From an uncultured Lachnospiraceae bacterium (lineage in GTDB: Bacteria > Bacillota > Clostridia > Lachnospirales > Lachnospiraceae): 13,696 bases of DNA. A program made the position numbers and the translations under genes. The stretch is from assembly GCA_947631755.1 (NCBI GenBank), contig CANRMO010000046.1, forward strand, positions 1 to 13,696, read 5' to 3'. The notes under the pieces were generated by a model, which ran no database searches, was not told the origin of the DNA, and worked only from the letters and a program-made list of their open reading frames with translations. Positions 1 to 7,071 of this stretch are shown here, one piece after another. Within the stretch, counting starts at the first letter, position 1, and every line of letters starts with the position of its first letter.

Positions 1-709
1 AAAACGGCACTCCCGCCTCTCCGGCCAGCGCCTTGGCTAAAAGGGTCTTTCCGGTACCCGGCGGGCCCACAAGCAGTGCGCCTTTCGGAAGTTTGGCGCC
101 GATCTTCTTATATTTCTCCGGGTTTTTCAAAAAATCAACGAGTTCCGTCAGAGACTCCTTGGCCTCGTCCTCCCCCGCCACATCGGCGAACGTAACCCCG
201 GTCTTTTTCTCCACATACATCTTGGCATTGGATTTCCCGACGCCCATCAGCCCGCCGCCCTTTGTGGCAGACCGCATAAAGAACCACAGCAGCAGCCAGA
301 GCCCGCCGATCGGGAGCAGGTACGTCAGCAGGAAATCAAGGATGCCGGAACCGGCACTGTCCACCTCTGCCGTAAATTCAACCCCGTATTTGTTGAGCAT
401 ATCCTGGACCAGACTCGTGTCATTGACATAGCCGGTATAATAAGTGACGGCAAACATGGCCACTTTCTGCTCGGTCTTTGGCTCGATATAGATGAGGTTT
501 GATTTGAATGTAACTTTCTTCACCTCATCTTTTTTCAGCATCTCCACAAATTTTGAATAAGAAATCTCCTTTTCTGTATTATTCTGGATCTCAGAATTGA
601 GAAACAGGATCATACAGAGAGAAAAAACTGCCGCCACCACGCATATGATGATATTGTTGCGCAGCCTTCTATTCCGGTTTGGATCATTCTTCTTATTATT
701 CATATCCAT
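1..709 (-). CDS. ftsH: FtsH, ATP-dependent zinc metalloprotease, N-terminal part (cut by window edge)
   Basis: Membrane-bound AAA+ protease that degrades misfolded membrane proteins and short-lived regulators. 236 codons are visible. A hydrophobic segment lies at about residues 20-39. The FtsH extracellular domain follows, then a second membrane helix at about 122-146 and the start of the AAA+ module, with TFADVAGEDEAKE and Walker A GPPGTGKT at residues 215-222. Walker B, the second region of homology and the HExxH zinc site would lie beyond position 1. I chose the ATG at 707-709 because AAAGGA sits about 10 nt upstream; the in-frame ATG two codons later is too far from it. The gene is divergent from pyrG and has its own promoter. 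The extracellular domain and both helices match the usual FtsH plan. The identification is secure; the truncation is only the window edge. Confidence 0.96.
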   Translation of the reverse strand, partial: MDMNNKKNDPNRNRRLRNNIIICVVAAVFSLCMILFLNSEIQNNTEKEISYSKFVEMLKKDEVKKVTFKSNLIYIEPKTEQKVAMFAVTYYTGYVNDTSLVQDMLNKYGVEFTAEVDSAGSGILDFLLTYLLPIGGLWLLLWFFMRSATKGGGLMGVGKSNAKMYVEKKTGVTFADVAGEDEAKESLTELVDFLKNPEKYKKIGAKLPKGALLVGPPGTGKTLLAKALAGEAGVPF

Positions 710-754
710 GTATTATAATTCCTTTCATTCGTTCAGCCCGGTTTTCCCCCGCAC

Positions 755-766
755 TGCGATATCGCA
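755..766. promoter_or_regulatory. 12-bp perfect palindrome at the ftsH transcription start
   Basis: TGCGATATCGCA is a perfect palindrome lying at about +2 to +14 of the predicted ftsH transcript. It could be an operator or a short 5' hairpin (4-bp stem, AUAU loop). It does not match the CIRCE (HrcA) or CtsR consensus, the usual heat-shock operators. Its function is unknown. Confidence 0.35.
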
Positions 767-774
767 CTTTATAT

Positions 775-803
775 AGTATAAAAGATTTTTAAACATAAAT
801 CAA
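775..803 (-). promoter_or_regulatory. Sigma-A promoter of ftsH
   Basis: On the minus strand, -35 TTGATT (798-803) and -10 TATACT (775-780) are separated by exactly 17 bp. The predicted transcription start is near 768, giving an ftsH leader of about 60 nt. Seen in sequence; promoter activity is inferred. Confidence 0.75.
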
Positions 804-846
804 TGTTTAGTATGTGAAAGATTGATGAATTTAAACGAATTACCTC

Positions 847-875
847 TTGAAACGCCCTCCCAAAAAGGGTATACT
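847..875 (+). promoter_or_regulatory. Sigma-A promoter of pyrG
   Basis: -35 TTGAAA (847-852) and -10 TATACT (870-875) have a 17-bp spacer. Transcription should start near 882, leaving a leader of about 34 nt. The in-frame upstream starts at 822 and 847 therefore lie outside the transcript. This fixes the pyrG start at 916. I see no terminator or attenuator hairpin between 882 and 916. Confidence 0.8.
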
Positions 876-915
876 AAATTCATATTTGCTTATTTACGAA
901 GATTGGAGGATCACT

Positions 916-2541
916 ATGGCTGTAAAGTACGTATTTGTGACCGGCGGCGTTGTCTCCGGCCTTGGAAAAGGAATCACGGCGGCTTCTCTCGGACGGCTTT
1001 TAAAAATGCGCGGTTACCAGGTGACCATGCAGAAATTTGACCCATATATCAACATTGACCCGGGGACGATGAACCCGATCCAGCACGGTGAGGTGTTCGT
1101 GACGGATGACGGCGCGGAGACAGACCTGGATCTGGGCCACTACGAGCGTTTTATCGACGAGAGCCTGACAAAACAGAGCAATGTCACCACTGGCAAAGTG
1201 TACTGGTCCGTCCTCTCAAAAGAGCGGCGCGGAGACTACGGCGGCGGCACAGTCCAGGTGATCCCCCACATCACAAATGAACTGAAAAGCCGTTTTTACC
1301 GGAATGACGGCTGCAAAGAGACCCAGATTGCCATTATCGAAGTGGGCGGCACAGTGGGCGATATTGAAAGCCAGCCTTTCCTGGAGGCCATCCGCCAGTT
1401 CCAGCTGGATGTGGGACACGAAAATGCAATCCTCATCCATGTCACCCTTGTTCCCTATCTGAAAGCCTCGCAGGAACTGAAGTCCAAGCCGACCCAGGCC
1501 AGCGTCAAAGAACTACAGGGAATGGGGATACAGCCGGATATCATTGTCTGCCGCACGGAGATCCCGCTGGACAAGTCCATCCGCGACAAGATCTCTCTCT
1601 TCTGCAATGTCCCCAGCAGACAGGTGATCCAGAATCTCAATGTAGAGACTTTATATGAAGTGCCTCTGGCCATGGAAAAGGAAAATCTCGCCCAGACAGT
1701 CTGTGGATGCCTGCATCTGGACTGCCCGGAACCGGACATCAGTGAGTGGGAAAACATGGTGGATTCCCTCAAAAACCTGAACCGGGAAGTGACTGTGGCG
1801 CTGGTAGGAAAATACACCGCCCTGCACGACGCCTATATCAGTGTTGTGGAGGCGCTGAAACACGGCGGCCTGCCCCACAATGCCCAGGTAAACATCAAAT
1901 GGGTTAATTCAGAAGAAGTGACATGGGAAAATGTGGCAGATGTCCTAAAGAACGTCAGCGGAGTTCTTGTCCCTGGCGGTTTTGGCGACAGGGGAATCGA
2001 CGGCAAAATATTTGCCATACGGTACGCGAGGGAGAACCACATCCCATTTCTCGGTCTCTGTCTCGGCATGCAGCTCGCTATCGTTGAGTTCGCCCGGGAT
2101 GTGATCGGATGGAACGACGCCCACAGCGCCGAGCTGGACCCCTCCACCACCCACCCGGTCATCCACCTCATGCCAGACCAGGACGGCGTCGAGGATATCG
2201 GCGGGACGCTGCGCCTCGGTTCATATCCCTGTGTGCTGGACAAAAAGAGCAGGGCATTCGCCCTGTACGGCAGTGAGACGATTCACGAAAGGCACCGCCA
2301 CCGCTACGAAGTCAACAACTATTATCGTGGGGATCTGGAAAAACATGGCATGAACCTGTGTGGCCTGTCCCCCGACGGCAGGATTGTCGAGATGCTTGAG
2401 CTTCCAGACCACCCGTGGTTTGTCGCCACACAGGCACACCCGGAATTTAAATCAAGGCCAAATCACCCACATCCACTGTTTAAGGGATTTGTGGGGGCGG
2501 CACTGGAGCTGTCGCAGAAAGATCAAAATTCAGACAATTAG
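916..2541 (+). CDS. pyrG: CTP synthase (glutamine-hydrolysing)
   Basis: Cytoplasmic enzyme that converts UTP to CTP using ATP and ammonia from glutamine, the last step of pyrimidine nucleotide synthesis. 541 aa, the usual family length. The N-terminal synthetase domain (about 1-265) opens with the P-loop-like SGLGKG. The C-terminal class-I glutaminase domain (about 290-535) has the oxyanion-loop PGGFGDRG and the nucleophile elbow GLCLGMQ with Cys382. His508 and Glu510 in AHPEF complete the triad. The start at 916 is supported by GGAGGA at 905-910 with a 5-nt spacer and by the promoter just upstream; a longer frame from 847 would begin inside the -35 box. It is a single-gene transcript between its own promoter and terminator. 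The pyrimidine-sensing leader known from Bacillus pyrG (a transcript starting with GGG, plus an attenuator) is not visible here. Confidence 0.98.
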   Translation: MAVKYVFVTGGVVSGLGKGITAASLGRLLKMRGYQVTMQKFDPYINIDPGTMNPIQHGEVFVTDDGAETDLDLGHYERFIDESLTKQSNVTTGKVYWSVLSKERRGDYGGGTVQVIPHITNELKSRFYRNDGCKETQIAIIEVGGTVGDIESQPFLEAIRQFQLDVGHENAILIHVTLVPYLKASQELKSKPTQASVKELQGMGIQPDIIVCRTEIPLDKSIRDKISLFCNVPSRQVIQNLNVETLYEVPLAMEKENLAQTVCGCLHLDCPEPDISEWENMVDSLKNLNREVTVALVGKYTALHDAYISVVEALKHGGLPHNAQVNIKWVNSEEVTWENVADVLKNVSGVLVPGGFGDRGIDGKIFAIRYARENHIPFLGLCLGMQLAIVEFARDVIGWNDAHSAELDPSTTHPVIHLMPDQDGVEDIGGTLRLGSYPCVLDKKSRAFALYGSETIHERHRHRYEVNNYYRGDLEKHGMNLCGLSPDGRIVEMLELPDHPWFVATQAHPEFKSRPNHPHPLFKGFVGAALELSQKDQNSDN

Positions 2542-2555
2542 CATTACACCAGACA

Positions 2556-2600
2556 AAAGACAGCGTGAAAAGCAGAAATGCTTTCCGCGCTGTCTTTCTA
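2556..2600 (+). terminator. Rho-independent terminator of pyrG
   Basis: A 10-bp perfect stem (AAAGACAGCG at 2556-2565 with CGCTGTCTTT at 2588-2597) continues into an inner AAAGCA/TGCTTT stem closed by a GAAA loop. The downstream tail is a broken U-run. It begins 14 nt after the pyrG stop. Confidence 0.85.
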
Positions 2601-2669
2601 TATATCAGATATATGCCGTTGTTTCGTGATATTCAGCTATTAGAAAAAGTTGTTATGGAATTTTCCCCG

Positions 2670-2703
2670 AATATTTGATAAAATTGATAGTGACAAATAT
2701 TTT
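2670..2703 (+). promoter_or_regulatory. Putative GH43-A promoter overlapped by an inverted repeat
   Basis: -35 TTGATA (2675-2680), a 17-bp spacer and a weak -10 TATTTT (2698-2703) would start transcription near 2710, about 37 nt before the GH43-A start. A perfect 8-bp inverted repeat, AATATTTG (2670-2677) and CAAATATT (2694-2701), is separated by 16 bp and overlaps both boxes, as an operator would. The region is AT-rich, so part of the symmetry could be chance. Confidence 0.45.
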
Positions 2704-2746
2704 TTTAGACAGGCATCATAAACTGGTGCCGAGAAAGGAGGATATT

Positions 2747-3409
2747 TTGAAAAAAAGAAGCAGAAGAACTATTGCCAAAGCGCTATCCGTGGCGATGACC
2801 GCGGCGCTTTTCGCATCCGGCATAACGGCGCCGCAGTCGCAGGCCGCCGCTGCCAAGGCGAAAAAGCTGTCAGTATCAGCGGCTGGCAAACTGTATGTAG
2901 GGGCCTATTCTCCCTACACAAAAACAAAACTAAAGGTCAAAGTAACACCGGCCAAAGCAAACCAGAAAGTCACTTTCAAATCAAACAACAAAAAAATTGC
3001 AACTGTAAGCAAAAAGGGCGTGGTGAAAGCCAAAAAGAAAGGTAAAGTAAAGATCACCGTGACTACTAAGGCAAAAAATGCCAGAGGGAAAAAGCTGAAG
3101 AAGACGATTAAGCTCAACATAAAGAAGTATAAAGCGCCCACAGGTATCAATGCAAGTATCTCAGCCACAAACCTGAACATAGGGGATACGGCAACGATCA
3201 CGGCATCCCTGACAGGCAATCCAACCAAAAAAACTCTTGTTTACACAACCTCTGCCGCCGGGGTAGCCTCTGTCAATAACAAAGGGGTTGTCACAGCAAA
3301 AGCAGCCGGGACAGCGACGATAACGGTAAAATCGTCTGTAAAAGGGAACAAGGGTAAGATACTGTCAAAATCTTTTGAAGTCACCGTAAACGGGGGGGGG
3401 GGTATCTGA
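2747..3409 (+). CDS. GH43-A, 5' frame: signal peptide and two Big_2 domains, stopped just after a poly-G run
   Basis: As sequenced this frame gives a 220-aa secreted protein. I chose the TTG at 2747: GGAGG at 2737-2741 has a 5-nt spacer, and translation opens with a textbook signal peptide (MKKRSRRTIAKAL, a hydrophobic core, cleavage near residue 34 after an AAA-type site). A frame reaching back to 2675 would start inside the promoter. After the signal come two lysine-rich bacterial Ig-like (Big_2) domains, about residues 38-125 and 126-215, with the typical KKIATVSKKGVVKA and VASVNNKGVVTAKAAG motifs. Such domains usually act as wall-associated spacers. The frame runs through 11 G at 3392-3402 and stops at TGA 3407-3409. 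The natural product is probably a fusion with the following frame: with one G fewer (or two more) the reading is continuous to 6968, giving 1406 aa. Confidence 0.85.
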   Translation: MKKRSRRTIAKALSVAMTAALFASGITAPQSQAAAAKAKKLSVSAAGKLYVGAYSPYTKTKLKVKVTPAKANQKVTFKSNNKKIATVSKKGVVKAKKKGKVKITVTTKAKNARGKKLKKTIKLNIKKYKAPTGINASISATNLNIGDTATITASLTGNPTKKTLVYTTSAAGVASVNNKGVVTAKAAGTATITVKSSVKGNKGKILSKSFEVTVNGGGGI

Positions 3410-6400
3410 TACTCCTGGGACGAGCAGCACGGCGACTCCTGCACCGACAGCTAATCCGACTCCGGAGCCAACTGCAGAACCAACGGAGGAACCGACTCCG
3501 ACTCCGACTCCGGAACCGACGGAGAAACCGACCCCGACTCCTGTGCCGTCACTGTCGGCATCCGTATCGGCAGACCCGGTTGCTCTGTCGGCATTAGAGA
3601 CAACTACCGGTAAAACGGCCGCCACATCACTGACAGATTTCAGCCTGAGTAAAGCAAATGAGACGGATATGACGAACAGTGATAATGGCATGACCATCGT
3701 GTCAACGTTGACGATAAACGAACTCAACAAAAACACCAATACCTACCTCTGGAATTTCAGCAATAAAGACACATGGCCGGTTGCCTATCAGTATATCAAC
3801 ACGGCCGGACAGCTGTGTACCAACATCGACCTGCGCGCCGAGTTTGTGACACCGGAAAATTTCCTGCCCATCGGCGAGGAATTTACCCTTCAGACAGTCC
3901 TGACAAAGACTGAAATCCGCCTGTATCTCAATGGGGAATTGAAAGCATACTACAATGCGAAAACGGATTTTGTCCTGGGCGGTTCTTTCAATGTCCTGAA
4001 TCAGTCTCTGGTAACCTCAGGGCAGACTTCCTATGGCGATGCAGTAAGAAGTAACTGGAAACAGCTGCAGTTAGGTGTAGCGCCAAAATGCGTGACATCG
4101 CAGACAGCCATGAAAGGCACATTTTCCAAATTTGACATCTACAAAGAGCCACTGATGCCCGTATCCGGGGAAACGCAGACTTCCATCGTACTGTATGATG
4201 TCTCCTATCCGATCTCACCGGAAAATAATACGGCAAACTTTGGCGCCGTCTTATTAAACGCAGCGGAGGGAACAACCATCACTTATACCTCTCTGGATGA
4301 AGATATTGCGAAGTTCACTGAGGACGGCAAACTGTTCCTTTTGAAAGAGGGACAGGCCAGATTGAAAGCCAAAGCAAGTACCGGGGAGGAGAAAACCTGT
4401 ACGGTGACCGCCACTTACTCCACAATAGGCATTCACGACCCATCCGTTTTCCAGGATCCGGCATCCGGATATTACTACACGGTTGGTTCCCACTGCCTTA
4501 TGGGCTACTCCAAAGATATGAAATCCTGGGCCTATGCGGCAAATTCACAGACTGGCTATAATGCTGCAAACAAGCTTTTCACAAAAGTGTATACCCAGGA
4601 ATTCAAAGATGTTTACGCCTATGTAAAACCGGGAGTGGCAAACCCGGAGGGCGTCTGGGCCCCGGCGCTGTATTACAGCAAGGAAGCCGGAAAATATTTT
4701 ATGTATGTGACCATCGCCGACGGCACGGCACAGGGAAAATGCGCCATCGTCCTGACCAGCTCTGATAAACCGGACGGTCCATACAAATACGAGGAGATGC
4801 TGGTTGCGTCTGCCATGACCACAAGCGACGTGGACAAAACGAATCTGATGGATGAGCTGGGCATCACGGACAAGACAAAAGTACCTGCAAAATACACATC
4901 CGCTAACAGAAGCTATCCTGACTGCATCGACGCGACAGTATTTGAGACGCACGACGGCAAACTCTGGATGGTATATGGCTCCTTTACATGCCAAGGCGGC
5001 ATCCGCATGATACAGCTGGACAAGAAGACTGGCGGAAGACTGGCTGGCGCGAACTACAAGGATAACGGCACAGCATCGGAACTGGGGACGAAAGACCCCT
5101 ACTATGGCATCCAGCTGGCCGGCAGTAACGGCGAGGGACCATTTATTATGGAAGTGCCCTCTGACAAATCTTCCACCGGATATTATTATTTCTTATGGAC
5201 GTCGGTGGGCGGCCTCAACGCCTGGGGCGGTTACCACATGAGAATGTACCGCTCGGAAAAGGTAGAGGGACCCTATGTAGACACAAAGGGCCAGGAGGCC
5301 ACAGCCTCAATCGGCCGCTCCAATCTGGGACTGCGTGTAATGGACAATTATAAATTTACTTTTATGGACCAGGCATACACTTCCTGTGGCGGCAATTCTG
5401 CGCTGACGGCAAGCGATCCGACACTGAAAAATGAGTACGGAAAAATGTTCCTGCACTACCATCAGAAATGGGCTGACCCCACAGGGGCAAATGGCTTTGT
5501 AACAAAATCAAACCAGATGTTCTTAAATGAGGACGGATGGCTGGTAACAGCACCTTTTGACTATGATGGTGAGACAATCGGTGACGGGTATTCAAAAGAG
5601 GATGTAACGGGTGAATATGAGTTTATCCTGCACCGCACTTCCTATACCGGCACCAGTGTTCCTAACTACGATTATTCGGACGCTGTTATCATCAATTTGA
5701 ATGCAGACGGCAAAGTCACCGGCAAGCAGACCGGCACATGGGAGCTCAAAGACGGCAAATATATCACTCTTAAAATAGGAGACGATACTTACAAAGGTGT
5801 TGTCATGAAACAGACCGTTGAGAACAGCTCCCGCAATGAAGCGATGGTATTTACCGCTGTCGGGGACGGCAATCTCCAGTCGGTATGGGGCATGAAAACT
5901 TTTGAAAGCTCTGATTATTACGCCGAATTAGACAAAGAATATGTGAAGATGCCAGCGGACGGAATAATATCGAAGTTCACGCTGCCGACAACAAGCGAGA
6001 AATACGGATTTGACATCAGCTGGAAATCAGACAACACGTCTGTCGTCAGCATTGACGGCGGAACGGCCACTGTCAAGCCGGGGGACGCAGAGACAACGGT
6101 AACATTGACCGGGACATTTACCAAGGGAGATTTCAGCAAGGACTATACATGGAACGTGGTGATCGGCGCATTCGCCATACCGCTCAACACAATCGTAGAC
6201 GAGGACAAGATCACTCTGCCGGCCTCCTTTAATGATTCTCCTATAACATGGACCAGTGAGAACGACAACATCATCAATGCCAGCACCGGAGCCGTGACCC
6301 GGACTAACGATGACCAGACTGTGAAACTCACCGCCACAATAAATGGCAAAACACTGGAGTACGACATGGTTGTGAAGTCGAAAGTTGCAATATACACACA

Positions 6401-6968
6401 GGATTATACCGGTGTGGCAGCCATCGACGCGCTGACATCAACCAATCTGCAGGACGGAGTAACCATAGAACAAGATACCGCCCACGGCAGTTACCTGGCA
6501 TTTACGCATCCGGGCGGCAACACAAACAGCAGAGGCGGCGTAACGGATTTTGGGATCACTTCCACCCCTGACCGGTATGTAATCTCGATGGACACTATAT
6601 TGACAGCGGGCAACAACCAGGCAACAGAGCTCTCTATTTCCGGCAGCAATTTTGCCTATAATACCAACATAAACTATACAGGCGCTACCGGATGCCTTCT
6701 GAAGCTGTACTCAGAAAAGAGCGAGGAGTGGACGATCAACAACAATCCGGAGCACAAGGTAACCATTCCAAAAGATACGTGGGTCAGCCTGAAACTGTAT
6801 GTGGATAAAACAAATGAAACCACCTGGCTGAAGGTTACAGACAGCAAGAACAAGGTATTGTATGACGCAAATGTCGATTACATCGGAAACGGTGAGATAA
6901 AGGGCCTCCATCTCTTACTGGGACGGTATCTGGCTGTTATGTGCGTTGACAATATCAATGTATACTGA
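3390..6968 (+). CDS. GH43-A, 3' frame: Pro/Thr linker, LamG-like, GH43 arabinanase-like catalytic and C-terminal modules
   Basis: Continuation of the same gene in the +1 frame, open only from 3390. No start here has a ribosome site or signal peptide (first GTG at 3543), so it is not an independent secreted gene. Numbering for the 1406-aa fused protein: Pro/Thr/Glu linker to about 270; LamG/concanavalin-like domain about 285-470; Ig-like segment about 474-560; GH43 five-bladed propeller about 560-940; GH43_C-type domain about 955-1055; two degenerate Ig-like domains about 1060-1213; C-terminal beta-sandwich 1213-1406 also found in GH43-B. The expected acidic catalytic residues are visible: Asp564 (IHDPSV), Asp728 (CIDATVFE) and Glu796 (GEGPF). 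The GHNS motif of GH43-B, whose His corresponds to a metal-coordinating His in characterised arabinanases, reads GGNS here (Gly882). The likely substrate is arabinan or another arabinose- or xylose-containing polysaccharide. Family secure, substrate inferred. There is no sortase signal or dockerin. Confidence 0.88.
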   Translation, partial: TGGGVSDTPGTSSTATPAPTANPTPEPTAEPTEEPTPTPTPEPTEKPTPTPVPSLSASVSADPVALSALETTTGKTAATSLTDFSLSKANETDMTNSDNGMTIVSTLTINELNKNTNTYLWNFSNKDTWPVAYQYINTAGQLCTNIDLRAEFVTPENFLPIGEEFTLQTVLTKTEIRLYLNGELKAYYNAKTDFVLGGSFNVLNQSLVTSGQTSYGDAVRSNWKQLQLGVAPKCVTSQTAMKGTFSKFDIYKEPLMPVSGETQTSIVLYDVSYPISPENNTANFGAVLLNAAEGTTITYTSLDEDIAKFTEDGKLFLLKEGQARLKAKASTGEEKTCTVTATYSTIGIHDPSVFQDPASGYYYTVGSHCLMGYSKDMKSWAYAANSQTGYNAANKLFTKVYTQEFKDVYAYVKPGVANPEGVWAPALYYSKEAGKYFMYVTIADGTAQGKCAIVLTSSDKPDGPYKYEEMLVASAMTTSDVDKTNLMDELGITDKTKVPAKYTSANRSYPDCIDATVFETHDGKLWMVYGSFTCQGGIRMIQLDKKTGGRLAGANYKDNGTASELGTKDPYYGIQLAGSNGEGPFIMEVPSDKSSTGYYYFLWTSVGGLNAWGGYHMRMYRSEKVEGPYVDTKGQEATASIGRSNLGLRVMDNYKFTFMDQAYTSCGGNSALTASDPTLKNEYGKMFLHYHQKWADPTGANGFVTKSNQMFLNEDGWLVTAPFDYDGETIGDGYSKEDVTGEYEFILHRTSYTGTSVPNYDYSDAVIINLNADGKVTGKQTGTWELKDGKYITLKIGDDTYKGVVMKQTVENSSRNEAMVFTAVGDGNLQSVWGMKTFESSDYYAELDKEYVKMPADGIISKFTLPTTSEKYGFDISWKSDNTSVVSIDGGTATVKPGDAETTVTLTGTFTKGDFSKDYTWNVVIGAFAIPLNTIVDEDKITLPASFNDSPITWTSENDNIINASTGAVTRTNDDQTVKLTATINGKTLEYDMVVKSKVAIYTQDYTGVAAIDALTSTNLQDGVTIEQDTAHGSYLAFTHPGGNTNSRGGVTDFGITSTPDRYVISMDTILTAGNNQATELSISGSNFAYNTNINYTGATGCLLKLYSEKSEEWTINNNPEHKVTIPKDTWVSLKLYVDKTNETTWLKVTDSKNKVLYDANVDYIGNGEIKGLHLLLGRYLAVMCVDNINVY
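3392..3402 (+). repeat. Run of 11 G inside GH43-A (slippage site or assembly error)
   Basis: The upstream frame is open to 3406 and the downstream frame is open from 3390 (TAA at 3387-3389), so the only overlap is the G run and its immediate borders. Ten or 13 G join the two frames. Eleven G, as here, stops translation after 220 residues. Confidence 0.95.
3492..3512 (+). repeat. Hexanucleotide repeat in the Pro/Thr linker
   Basis: Three CCGACT units plus CCG, inside a longer degenerate stretch (about 3430-3545) encoding Pro-Thr-Glu repeats. Gain or loss of hexamers would change linker length without changing frame. Confidence 0.7.
6384..6965 (+). other. C-terminal beta-sandwich module of GH43-A shared with GH43-B
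   Basis: About 194 residues, rich in beta-strand and carbohydrate-binding-like, beginning IYTQDY. Motifs shared in order with GH43-B: a Tyr-x-x-Asp-Tyr opening, Gly-x-Leu-Leu-Lys-Leu, IPKDTWV, NGEIKG, LLLGR and a closing Asp-Asn. I cannot assign a named CBM family. It may bind the substrate. Confidence 0.6.
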
Positions 6969-7012
6969 TCCATTAGATCATCCTGACAAAAGCATTATAT
7001 TTGTTCAATAAC

Positions 7013-7044
7013 AAGGGAGCTGCCGCATTCGCGACAGCTCCCTT
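7013..7044. terminator. Hairpin between converging GH43-A and CotH transcripts
   Basis: A 10-bp stem, AAGGGAGCTG (7013-7022) with CAGCTCCCTT (7035-7044), extends after one mismatch by three more pairs to an ATTC loop. It lies 44 nt after the GH43-A stop and 27 nt after the CotH stop. The flanking T-tracts are weak on both strands, so bidirectional termination is likely but not certain. Confidence 0.7.
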
Positions 7045-7071
7045 AGTGTTATAAACTGTTATTTAAAAATT

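Noticed and set aside
33..431. 132-codon open frame on the plus strand
   Set aside because: Antisense shadow of ftsH; the minus strand holds Walker A and the membrane helices.
822..915. Upstream in-frame or overlapping starts for pyrG at 822 and 847
   Set aside because: They fall upstream of or inside the -35 box of the promoter. The ATG at 916 has a proper ribosome site and gives the normal CTP synthase N-terminus.
2675..2746. N-terminal extension of GH43-A from 2675
   Set aside because: It would begin within the promoter and put about 24 residues before a perfect signal peptide; TTG 2747 has a strong ribosome site.
3392..3402. G-quadruplex
   Set aside because: A single uninterrupted run without further G-tracts nearby is not a typical intramolecular quadruplex; slippage explains the frame break better.
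3543..6968. A separate GH43 gene starting at GTG 3543
   Set aside because: There is no ribosome site and no signal peptide, and the frame runs open back through a Pro/Thr linker to the G run. It is the second half of the gene starting at 2747.
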